Part shown: piece by piece, positions 34,773 to 45,305 of the stretch
How the letters are laid out: every line of letters begins with the position of its first letter
Position numbering within the stretch: the stretch's first letter is position 1
NCBI GenBank assembly: GCA_026826555.1
Contig: JAKSZT010033094.1
Location: forward strand, 1,152,908-1,216,907
Origin: Tolypeutes matacus
Lineage: Eukaryota > Chordata > Mammalia > Cingulata > Chlamyphoridae
DNA length: 64,000 nucleotides
Direction: 5' to 3'
Made by a program: the position numbers and the translations under genes
Notes under the pieces: model-generated
Told to the model about the DNA's origin: nothing
Database searches by the model: none
The model's input: only the letters and a program-made list of their open reading frames with translations

Positions 34773-35199
34773 TGTATTAGTCAGCCAAAGGGGTGCTGGT
34801 GCAAAATACCAGAAATCTGTTCGTTTTTATAAAGGGCATTTATTTGTGGTAGAAGCTTACAGTTACCAGGCCATAAAGCAAAAGTTACTTCCCTCACCAA
34901 AGTCTGTTGCCACATGTTGGAGCAAGATGGCTGCCGATGTTCAGTCTTCCTCTTCCTCTTAAGGCTCCATGGTCAGGGTCTCTAGGTTTTGTCTCTCTCC
35001 CAGGGTCTTGATTCTCTCCAGGCTCAAATGCTTTGTTCTCTCCTCAAGGCCAGCTGTGAACTGTCAGGCAAATGGCTCATCTCTTTTCCTGGGACCTTCT
35101 CTAATTCCTCATGACCAAGCTCCTCTGTATGCTTACTTCCTGGGGCTCCAGCTCAAAAACTCCAACCTCCCATCTCTGCAGTGTGGTTTCTCTGTGAGT
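34773..35199 (-). mobile_element. 5'-truncated MaLR-type LTR
   Basis: The plus strand begins TGTATTAGTCAGCCAAAGG, like the LTRs at 15677 and 18370, and follows them to about 35199. There L1 endonuclease sequence takes over. The expected AACTGCTACA end is missing, so about 150 bp of the LTR start are lost, and no target duplication can be read. Confidence 0.8.
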
Positions 35200-36559
35200 C
35201 TCTGCTGTTTTGGGGTATAATGCTCTATAAATGTCTGTTAGTTCTAGTTTATTTATCATATAATTCAAGCTCTCTGTTTCTTTATTTATCCTTTGTCCAG
35301 ATGTTCTATCCAATGCTGAGAGTGGTATTGAAGACCCCAATTATTGTTGTAGAGACATCTATTTCTCCCTTCAGTTTTGCCAGTGTGTGCCTATGTATCT
35401 TGGATCACCCAGGTTATGTGCATAAATATTTATTATAGTTTTCTCTTCTTGGTGAATTGCCACTTTTATTAATATAGAAAAACCTTAATCTCTTAGAGCA
35501 GTTTTGCATTTAAAATATACTTTGTCCAATATTGGTATCATTACTCCAGATCTTTTTTGATTACTATTTGCATGGAATATCTTTTTTTCCCAAACTTTCA
35601 CTTTCAACCTGATTGTGTTCTTACATCTAAGGTGAGTCTCTGGTAGACAGCATATAGATGGCTCATTTTCAAAAAATCCATTCTGTCAAGTCTATATCTT
35701 TTGATTGGGGAGTTCAATCCATTAACGTTCAATGTTATTATCATAACAGATTACTTACTTCATCCATTTTATCTTTTGATTAATGTTACTATCTTACTAT
35801 TGTCATATCTTACTATTGTCTGTCTTTTTACACTCTGTTACCCTTACTAATAATCTTCATTTCTATGCTCTTCTCCAAGTCTCTCTCCCTTGTTTTTTCC
35901 TTTCAGGCTGCAGCATTCCCTTAAGATCTCTTGTAAATCCCATCTTTTGTGACATACTTTCTCAGTTTTTATTGTCTGTGAAGACTTTAAACTCATGCTC
36001 ATTTGTGAAAGACAGCCTTTCCTGATAAAGAATTCTTGGCTGGCAGTTTTTCTTTTCAGTACCTTAAATATACCATACCACTGTCTTCTTGCCTCTGTGG
36101 TTTCTGATGAGAGATTGGCACTTAGCCTTATTCAGGTTCCTTTGTATGTGATGCATTGCTTTTCTTCTGCTGCTTTCAGAATCATCTCTTAATCTCTGGT
36201 ATTTGTCATTCTGAACAGTACAAGTGTCTCAGAGTAGGTCTATTCAGATTTATTCTGTCTGAGGTGTGTTGTCCTTCTTGGGTTTTGATATGTATATCTT
36301 TCATAAGCATTGGGAAATTTTCAGTCATTATTTCCTCAATATGTTTTCTGCCCCTTTTCCATTTCTTCTCCTAAGATACCAATAACACATGTGTGTGCAT
36401 TCTACATTGTCATTCAATTCCCTGAGACCTTGTTCCATTTTTCCATTCTTGTCTCTTTATGTTCTCCTGTCTTTCCAAGTTCAGATGTTCTGGCCTTGAT
36501 TTCACTAATTCTGTCTTCCATAAACAAAAATCTGCTGTTATATGCCTTTAGTATGTTTT

Positions 36560-36749
36560 TTTTTCTTTTTTTTTAATTTAAGATTTTATTTGTTTATTCA
36601 TTTATCCCCCCCTTGCTGCTTGTGCTTGCTGGGTCAGCTAACCATGCCATGCGGGCGGGCTTGCCTTCACCAGGAGGCCCTGGGAACCAAACCTGGGGCC
36701 TCCCATATGGTAAACGGGAGCCCTACTGATTGAGCCACAGCCGCTTCCC
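36560..36749 (-). mobile_element. DAS SINE
   Basis: The reverse complement starts GGGGAAGCGGCTGTGGCTCAA, has the B-box-like GGTTTGGTTCCC and ends in an A-rich tail. The perfect duplication CCTTTAGTATGTTTT is at 36545-36559 and 36750-36764. It sits in ORF1 of L1 copy G. Confidence 0.94.
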
Positions 36750-37771
36750 CCTTTAGTATGTTTTAATCTCATTCATTGTGTCTTTCATTCCCATAAGCTC
36801 TGTTAGTTTTCTTTACAGAACTTCCAATTGTTCTTTTTGTTCACTCAGTGTCTTCTTAGTATCCTTTATCTCTTTAGTCATAGTTTCTTTCAACTCCCTG
36901 AATTGATTTAGGAGATTTGTGTGATTATCATTGATTGGTTGTCTTAAATCCTGTGTCTCATCAGGATTCTTTTCTGTTTGTTTGTTTGGTTTGGCTGGGC
37001 CATCTCTTCCTGTTTTATTGTGTGTGTGTTTGTTTGTTTTAGTATTGCTTGTAATTTTTGGCTGATGTCTAGGCACCTGGTTATGTTGGTGAATTTACTC
37101 TGAAGGCCAATTTCTCTCTGTTACCTTAAGGTTTTGTTTCATGGCTCTTTGTAGTTTGGTTCAACTTTTTCTAAGTCTTTAAAATTTCCAGCTTAAATTT
37201 TCTTAAATTTCCAGTCTTTAAATTTTCCAGGCTTATTCTAAGTCTTAAAATTTCCCAGCTTAAAATTTCAAAATAGGGCCAGGAACCCATTAATAGGGCA
37301 CAGATCAGATTTAAGGTTTCTGAGACATGGGAGACTCCAAAAAGCATTTTTTTTCTTGTAGGTTTCTGGCCTGCCAGTAGATGTTGCTTTTCAGTGAATC
37401 TTTCCATGGTGGTGTCTCTTTCAAATTCCACTTGCCTAAGATTCCAGTATGGCCAGTGCTGAGATTCAAAGCAGGCTCTGCTGGCCATACTCACTGAAGA
37501 GAAACTGCTCTCTGCTCACTGCCACACCCTCTCTCTTCCAAGTAGGAAGATGTCTGTTCTCCTCTCAGTTAGCTGCAGTAAGCCATGAGTTTATCCAGGC
37601 TGTTCACCTTGAGGGTAGGGGATGTGTGCCATATTGGCCACACAGGTTAGTAACTCATGGTTTTCATTTTGGCTTCATTTCTCTGTCTCTCATTCTCCTG
37701 GATGATGCACAGCCCTCTTCTCATCTGCAGATCCCCAAAGCAGCTCCCTTGGAAAGCTTTCTACCCTTCCT

Positions 37772-37870
37772 ATTTTTTAAAATTTTTTACCGGGAGGTAC
37801 GGGGGATCGAACCCCAGTCCCTCCATATGGTAGATGGATGCCGAAACTCTTGAGCCACATCTGTTTCCCG
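37772..37870 (-). mobile_element. Short tRNA-only DAS-type SINE
   Basis: A roughly 99-bp unit carries the B-box GGTTCGATCCCC. The duplication TACCCTTCCT is at 37762-37771 and 37871-37880. It is the same short subfamily as 11885-11991. Confidence 0.88.
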
Positions 37871-37959
37871 TACCCTTCCTCTTTTGTTTTTGTAAGAGAG
37901 TTGAGGCCTATCTACTTGGATGCCATCTTCCTAGAAGTCCCTACATTCTTTTTTTTTTA

Positions 37960-38700
37960 ATTAAAAAATTTTTTTAAATTTATTGAAATATATCACTTTA
38001 CATGGACATACATAAACAATAAGTATATAGTAATGGTTGTGAACTTACAAAACAAACATACATAACATCATACAGGGATCTCATACCTCACCATACCACC
38101 AATACCTTGCATTTTTGTGAAACAATTTTAACTAATGATTAAAGAGCATTCTCAAAATATTACTACTATCCAAAGTATTTTCCCCCAACCCACCCTATTA
38201 TTTTTTAATACCATTTATACATGAACATACATAAACAATAAGTGTATAGTAAAAGTTGTGAACTTACAAAGCAAACATTCATAACATTAAACAGGGGTCC
38301 CATACATCAACCCTCCACCAACACCTTGCATTGTCATGAGACATTTGTTCCAAATTATGAAAGAATATTGTCAAAATCTTACTACTAATTATAGTCCTAA
38401 TCTTACATTTGGTGTATTTTCCCCCCAATCCACTTTATTATTATTTTTAAAATATATTTTTATGACAGAAGTTGTAAACTTACAAAACAATCATGCACAT
38501 GTGCGGAATTCCCAACCAACACCCTTCTATCAACACACCACACCATGGTGGGACATTCGTTACAGATTATGAGATAATATTATCCAATTATTACCAGTTC
38601 CACAGCATACATTTGGCACACATTTTTCATACTCCATTATCAACACAGGACATCTGTCATAGATGCAAGAATATTACATTATTATTGTTAACCACATTCC
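37960..38700 (-). repeat. Three tandem ~245-bp units in an L1 3' UTR
   Basis: The ordered motifs CATACATAAACAATAAGT, GAACTTACAAA-CAAACAT, CACCTTGCATT and ATTACTACTA recur at 37975-38200 and 38215-38450, and more diverged at 38460-38700. A related unit forms the left ends of the composite retroposons at 47647 and 55466. Confidence 0.85.
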
Positions 38701-39331
38701 ATAGGTCACACCAGTTGTATTTTTCCCATGCTTCTCCACATTCCCACCACCCTGCAATAGTGATGTACATCTGCTCTAGCTCACAAAGGACACTCTTGCA
38801 TCTGTACCATCAACCATTATTTTCATCCACCTCTGAGTTTACTGTGCTATTCAGTCCCTAGATTATTCTCTAGCTTTCTGTCAATTGGCATTTACATTCC
38901 TAGACTACCACTTTCAGCCACACCCCCATTCATAAACCTGCTGTTACTCACTATGTGTTACCATCAACTCTGTACATTTCCACATGTTTACAGTAAAGCT
39001 AATTAAAACTTCTACATACATTAAATATCAGTAGTCCATCTCAGTCCTCCTCTTATCTGCTTTAAGAATCCACCACCTACCACCAGGTCTTGCAGATATT
39101 TTCCTAATTTTCTTCTAGAAGCTTTATGGTTCTTGCTTTTATATTTAGGTTTTTGATTAATTTTGAGTTAATTTTTTATAGGGTGTGAGATAGGGGTCCT
39201 CTTTCCTTCTTTTGCTATGGATATTTAATTTTCTCAGCACCATTTGTTGAATGGACTGTTATGCCTGAGCTGGGTGGGTTTGACAGGCTAGTCAAAAATC
39301 ACTTGACTATAGATGTGAGGGTCTGTTTTTT

Positions 39332-40051
39332 TGTTTTTTTTTTAATGGATTTATTTATTTATTTACTTGTATCCATTTTTAGCCCCCCTGTTTTTGCTGT
39401 TTCTGTGTCCATTTGCTGGGTGACTCTGTGTCCATTTCCTGCCCTCTCTTCTCATCCTTCTCCTTTCTTCACTGGGATTCGATCCTCAGAACCTCTGGTG
39501 TGGGAGAGAGGCATCCTACCACCTGCGCCACCTTAGTTCCTGGCTTTTCAGTGCGTCTCGTCTTGGCTTTCCCTTGTGTCACTCTCCTGTTACATCATCA
39601 TCTTGCTGCGTGGCTCACAGGGCCTGGTGGCACACCCATGCACAGGGCCACCATGCACCTTCTATATTTTTCTTTTTTTTTCTTCTTTTTACTGGGATGA
39701 ACTGGGGATCAAACCCAGGTCCCTCCATATGGGTGATGGAGGCCCAACACCTGAGCCACATCCATCCCCCTGATATCTCTCTTTTTTTTTTTTTTTAATT
39801 TATTTTTATTGTGGGTAAAAATCAAAATTCTCACCTGATATATCTCTTAAGGTTGACCAAAGATACCCAAAGTTAGTTTTTTCCCATATAGGATGGTCAT
39901 ATAATAAATCAGGCTTAGTTTATCACCAGCATTCCAAAAACCTGACCCAGGGAGAAAAACTAGGTCTGGGGACACATGCATGGTTTATAATATAGCGAAT
40001 GTTTAGCCTACCCTGATTATCACAAAATCAGAACAGCAAGAATATTCGCAA
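39332..40051 (-). mobile_element. Composite SINE-like retroposon, copy A
   Basis: On the minus strand it has a head of about 210 bp without tRNA features (TGCGAATATTCTTGCTG onward), two tRNA-like units with linker, and a (AAAT)n/A tail. The perfect 17-bp duplication GTGAGGGTCTGTTTTTT is at 39315-39331 and 40052-40068. The head is shared with 48330-48550 and 56150-56369. A 53-bp micro-insertion is present at 39781-39833. Confidence 0.9.
39781..39833. repeat. 53-bp T-rich micro-insertion
   Basis: It is absent from the two sister copies. It is flanked by CCTGATATCTCT (39769-39780) and CCTGATATATCTCT (39834-39847). It begins with a T-run, so it may be a severely truncated retroposon end. Confidence 0.7.
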
Positions 40052-40574
40052 GTGAGGGTCTGTTTTTTAACCATCAATTCAGTTCCATTGGTCTACATTT
40101 CTGTCTTTATGCCAGTACCATGTTGTTTTTACTGTAGCTAGGTAATACAACTTAAAGTCCGGAAATGAGAGTCTTCCAACTTTGCTTTTTCTTTTTAAGA
40201 TGTTTCTGGCTATTCAGGACCCCTTACCCTTCCAAATAAATTTGATAGTCATGTTTTCCATTTATTTCAAAAATACTGGTGGAATTTTTATCAGGATTGC
40301 ATTGAATCTGTATAACAATTTGAGTAGAATTGACCTCTTAATGATATTTAGTCCTTCAATCCATGAGCATGGAATGTTCTTCCAATTATTTTATTTGATT
40401 TCTTTTATCAGTGAGTTGTAGTTTCTCAATACAAGTGCTTTACAATGTTGGTTAAGTTTATTTCAGAATATTTGGGTTTTATCTGTCATATTTCATTTTC
40501 ACCACTCTTTCGACACTTTTAGTTACTTTTATTGATATAATCTTCATTTCTAGACTCTCTTCCAGGTCTCTCTC

Positions 40575-41400
40575 TCATTGTCTTTTCTTTTCAGGCTGTA
40601 GCACACCCTTTAGTATTTCCTGCAAAGCAGGCCTCTTGGTTACAAACTCTCTCAGGTCCTGTTTATCTGTGAATATTCTAAACTCACCCTCATTTTTGAA
40701 AGACAATCTTGCTGGATATAAGATTCTTGGCTGGAAGTTTTTCTCTTGCAGTATCTTAAATATATTATACCACTGTCTTCTTGCCTCCATGGTTTCTGAT
40801 GAGAGATTGGCACTTAATCTTATTGGGTATCCCTTATATGTTATGCATTGCTTTTCTCTTGCTGCTCTCAGAATTCCCTCTGTCTTTGGCATTTGACATT
40901 CTGATTAGTATGTATCTTGGAGTTGGTCTATTCAGATTTTTTCAGATGGGAGTATGTTGTGCTTCTTGAACATGGATGTCTAAGTCCTTCAATAGGGTTG
41001 GGAAGTTTTCTACCATTATTTCTTCAAATATTCCTTCTGCCCCCTTTCCCTTCTCTTCTCCTGGGACATGTATGTTTGCACGCCTCTTCCTGTCCTTTAG
41101 TTCCCTGAGACCTTGTTCAAGGTTTTCCGATCTTTTCTTCATCTGTTCTTTCAATGTTTGCTTTCAGAGGCCATTTCTTCAAGCTCACCAATCCTTTCTT
41201 CTGCCTCCTCAAATCTATTATATGATTCCAGTGTATTTTTAATTTCTTTTATTGTACCTTTCATTCCCATAAGACCTGCTATTTTTCTATGTGTGCTTTC
41301 AAATTCTTCTTTGTGCTCATCCAATGTCTACTTAATATCCTTAATTTCTTTAGCCATCTCATTGAATTTATTAAAGAGATTTGTTTGAACATCTCTGATT
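40575..41400 (-). pseudogene. L1 ORF1 remnant of copy H
   Basis: The 105-codon frame 40575-40892 is the C-terminal domain (GYPIRLSANLSSETMEARRQW, QPRILYPARLSFKNEGEFRIF). The frame 40942-41154 is the central RNA-recognition part (GAEGIFEEIMVENFPTLL, DIHVQEAQ). The coiled-coil region continues to about 41400. A frame change separates them. Retention of ORF1 without endonuclease is the HAL1-like arrangement known from some mammalian L1 derivatives. Confidence 0.85.
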
Positions 41401-41956
41401 AGTTGTTTCAACTCCTTTATGTCATCTGGAGCTTATCTTGTTCCTTTAACTGGGCCATATCTTCCTGTTTCTTGGTGTGGATTGTAATTTTTTATTGGTG
41501 TCTTGGCATCTGGCTTACTAGAGTATTTATTCTGGGTGCAGTTTTTCTCTTTAGTTTAGGGCTTCCTTCCCTTTCTCCCTTCCTGGTTGTGTAGTAGGAG
41601 CCAAGAATGTAATTGGTATTTTAAGCTGTGGAGACTCAAGCTACCCTCATTGCCCCAAGGATCAATGAAGCTTCTCCTAACTTTCTCCTTTGCCAGGGGT
41701 AGGGACAGAGCCACAGTTGTGTGGAATAATCCAACTCATCCAGGCCTAGACTGTGGTTGCCCAGAGAGATTGATGAAGCTTCACACCCCTTTTTCCCCTG
41801 CCTGGGGCAGGGATGGAGCTGCAGGTGTGGGCAGCAATCTATGCAGTGAAAGTCCAAGATGACCACAGTTGCCCCAGTAGATTTCTGATTATTCAGTCTG
41901 TGCCAGCTAAATGTACCTGCAGTTACCTGGATAGGCTGGTGTAGGGCTCGTCAGCT

Positions 41957-42930
41957 TTCTCCCTGCTAGAGTTGAGGCTGAAGCGTAGGCTAGGCCTGCA
42001 GGCCAATCTGGGTGAAAGAAACCAGTCTCTACCATCACTGTGATTTTCAGTCAGCCTGGCTTCCCCTCATGCTGGGGGTGGAGTCAAAATTGTGGCTACC
42101 AGCCTCCTTCTGACTTGGAAAGACTCAAACTTTAGCTGTTCTTAAGGTTATACTTTAGCCAGCCAAATTTACTAATCAGTAGCTGAAATCGGTGGCCAAC
42201 CGCCTCTTCCTCCCCTGTTCTTGGGAAATGGAGCTTTCAATTCCTGCCACAGAATAGCTCCTGGGGTGGCTTGCACTGCCAATGTAGGATGATCACCGGC
42301 CTCCTCAGCATGGCCTGTAATTTCCTGGAGAGGCAGGCGCAGCTCCCCCCAGCTTCCTCCCTGCCCGAGGTGGGCCTGAGGCTTATGCTAGAGTGGCAAT
42401 CTGATCTAGATGGGAAAAAGCTGGTCCCTATCAGCACTGTGATTTTCAGTCAGCCCTGCTTCCCCTCATGTAAGGCGCAGAGTTAAGATGGCGGCCACCA
42501 GCCTCTTTCTGAATTGGACAGGTTCAAACTTTAGCTGTTCTTTTTTTTTTTTTTTTTTTTTTTTTAAAGATTTTATTTATTCATTCATTTATCCACCCCC
42601 TGCTGCCTGTGCTCGCTGGGTCAGCCAACCACACCGTGTGGGCGGGCCCGCCTTCACCAGGAGGCCCCGGGAACCGAACCTGGGGCCTCCCATATGGTAA
42701 ACGGGAGCCCTACTGATTGAGCCACAGCTGCTTCCCTTTAGCTGTTCTTATATTATACTTTAGCCCACTGAATTTACTAATCAGTAGCTGAAGTTGGTGC
42801 CCAACCGTCTCTTCCTCCCCCATTTTGGGAAGTGGACTTTTCAATTCCAGGCCGAGAACAGCTCCCGAGGTGGCTTGTGCCTCTAGTGGAGGATGGGCAT
42901 CTGCCTCCATGGCATGGAGTGCTCTACTTA
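41957..42930 (-). repeat. Two tandem ~400-bp 5'-UTR units in L1 copy H
   Basis: Unit 1 (41957-42354) and unit 2 (42355-42930, enlarged by a SINE) share, in order, GATTTTCAGTCAGCC, TTTAGCTGTTCTTA, TTTACTAATCAGTAGCTGAA and TTCAATTCC with many substitutions. A further pair of shorter related blocks may lie at 41620-41850. In rodents, tandem 5'-UTR monomers act as L1 promoters. Confidence 0.8.
42543..42735 (-). mobile_element. DAS SINE
   Basis: The reverse complement has GGGAAGCAGCTGTGGCTCAA and the B-box GGTTCGGTTCCC. A 26-nt A-run tail follows (on the minus strand). The duplication CTTTAGCTGTTCTT lies at 42529-42542 and 42736-42749. The long uninterrupted tail suggests a recent insertion. Confidence 0.95.
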
Positions 42931-43129
42931 GGAATCTTCTCTGAAGATGGGCAGTCTCCTCCTCCCATTCTTTCAAGGATGTTGCAGGATGCACTTCTGG
43001 TCTCCTGGAGCCCCCAAATAAGTGCTCTAGATAGCTGTGGGTGATCACCAACTGCCTCATAGGAGGAACTGATTCTTGGAGCTCTTTACTCTGCCACCAT
43101 CTTGCTGGTTGTTCCCTACATTCTTTTTT

Positions 43130-44060
43130 AAAATAAGATTCTTATACTTTTATTCCATTTTCTCTCTTCTATATTATTTGCTGTTTTTCTCATACATTTT
43201 AGTTATATATATGTTATAAACCCCAGAATACATTGGATTTTTAAATTTTTCAATCTTTTTAAAAGAGATCTGAAATTTTCTTCATGTTTCCAGTATATGG
43301 CATTCTTTATTTCTTTGGGTTAATCAAAATTTCCATCTGGTATCATTTTTCTTCTTTCAGAAGAATTCCTTTTAACTTTTTTTTATAATACAGGAGGTGG
43401 TATTAAATTCTTTTAGCTTTTGTTTGAAAACATCTGATATTAGCTATAAACAGAAATCAATGATGAATTTTTCTCTCGGTTTTTAAAATGTCACTTCCTT
43501 GTCTTTTGATTTGCATAAATTCTGATAAAAAGGTGACTTTCATTTTAACATTTTTTCCTCTAGACATATGTCTTTTTTCTGTCTGCTTTAGATTTTCTCT
43601 TTATCACTCATTTTTTCAAAATTTGGTTATAATATACCTTAGAGTGGTTTTCTTCATGTTTCTTCTGCTTGGAATTCATTTAGCTTCTTAGATCTGTGGG
43701 TTTATATGCTTCACTAAAATTGGAACATTTTGGCCATTATTTCTTATGATATTTTCTTCTTCCCACTCTTCCTTTTTTTTCTGGAATCCCAATCATACAT
43801 ATGTTGGACTGCTTGATATCCCACAGGTCATAGATGGCTTGTTTGTAAATTCAGCAATCTGCCAATGTCATTTATCTTTCTTTATGTGATAGCTACTGTT
43901 ATTAATCCTACCCAGTATTTTCTTGTTTATTGGTTGGTTTGCTTTCTCATTTCAGATATTTCAATTTTATATCTAGAATTTAAATTTGGACTTTATTGTA
44001 ACTTTTATTTTTTTCTCATCATGGTCATGGTTTTCTCCATATTCTTGAAAAGTTGTAGAT
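43130..44060 (-). mobile_element. Possible very old L1/HAL1 ORF1 region, antisense
   Basis: The T-rich sequence has the order of antisense L1 ORF1 (TTTGGTTATAATATACCTTAGAG, then AACATTTTGGCCATTATTTC, then CCAATCATACATATG). These correspond to points in the younger ORF1 copies, but it is strongly diverged. The stretch 44061-44240 shows CCATCATCATC and CCTGGGTGAGTC, weakly like part of the 2-kb repeat. Confidence 0.5.
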
Positions 44061-44243
44061 ACTCTTGTTTTTTTGGGGTGGGGTTTGTCCATCATCATCG
44101 TCATCATCATGTTACTTTTCCTGGGTGAGTCTGATGAACTCAAATGTAATATCCAGACTCTCTCATAGAAGGCAGAAGCTGTTCCTAATTTTGAAAATTG
44201 TAATCTTCCAAGATCAAAGAATGTGAAGGTCTGGTATCTTTTA

Positions 44244-44456
<213 letters not shown>

Positions 44457-44589
44457 CTAATGATTCAGCCCAGCTTTGCAACCTTTACTTGGTGAAACAA
44501 TTCAAGCCACTTCCCAGGACTCAAATCATTTAGGACAAGTCTGACGGGACAGAATGAGGAAGAGTAGCGTTGGATGAGCATGCCTGTTC

Positions 44590-45305
44590 TTTTGTTTTTA
44601 AAATTTTTGTTCTCATAACATATATACAACCTAAATTTTTCCCTTTCAACCACGTTCAAATATATATTTCACTGCTGTTAATTACATTCTTAACATTGTG
44701 CTACTATACTCACCATTCATTATCAATACTTTTCCATCATCCCAAATAGAAACTCCGTAAAATTTAAGCATTAGCTCCCCATTCCCTACCCCTCCTCACC
44801 CCTGACAAACTATAATCTAGTTTCTGACTCTAGGAATTTGCTGATACTAATTATTTAATATCAGTGAGATCATACAATATTTGTCCTTTTTGGCTTATTT
44901 CACTCAACAGGATGTCTTCAAGGTTAATTCATTTTGTTGCATGTCTCAGAATGTCATTTCCTTTCATGGCTGAAAAATATAAATTGTATGTATATACCAC
45001 ATTTTGTTTATCCATTCATTGGTTGATGGACACTTGGATTGCCTTCATATTTTGGCAAGTGTGAACAATGCCACTATGAACATTAGTGTGCAAATATCTG
45101 TCCAATTCCCTGCTTTCAAATCTTTTGTATATATACCTAGAAATGGGATTGCCAGGTTATATGTTAATTCTATATTTAACTTTCTGAGGAAAAGCCAAAC
45201 TATCTCCTACCTGGCTGCACCATTTTACAATGCAGCAGCAATGAAAGAATATTCCTATTTCCCCACATCTTCTCCATCACTTGCAATTTTCCATAGCTTT
45301 TTTAT
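44590..45305 (-). mobile_element. Old L1 copy K, 3' UTR and ORF2 C-terminus, antisense
   Basis: The 3'-UTR phrase CATTCCCTACCCCTCCTC and the ORF2-end signature GGTTGATGGACACTTGGAT are present. At 45305 it meets the 3' end of another L1. Confidence 0.82.

Larger units (their letters stand above)
35200..37937 (-). mobile_element. LINE-1 copy G, endonuclease to 5' end, antisense
   Basis: ORF2 endonuclease (35200-35760), ORF1 (35880-37090) and 5' UTR (37090-37937) follow in antisense order. The 5' end reads GATGCCATCTTCCTAGAAG, that is CTTCTAGGAAGATGGCATC on the minus strand, with the AAGATGGC YY1-type site. Two SINEs interrupt it. ORF1 is broken into short frames. Confidence 0.87.
37955..43112 (-). 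mobile_element. LINE-1 copy H: both ends present, internally deleted
   Basis: Target duplication TCCCTACATTCTTTTTT occurs at 37938-37954 and 43113-43129. The left end is a T-run, the minus-strand poly(A). The right end is the inverted start CCAGCAAGATGGTGGCAG. From left to right come a 3' UTR with tandem units, the ORF2 C-terminal part (39060-40490), then directly ORF1 (40500-41420) and a 5' UTR with tandem units. The endonuclease and most of the reverse transcriptase are missing at the 40490-40500 junction. Two SINE-like elements are nested in it. Confidence 0.88.

Noticed and set aside
44465..44659. Frame next to the KRAB exon as part of a zinc-finger protein
   Set aside because: It has no C2H2 pattern and lies partly in L1 3'-UTR sequence.
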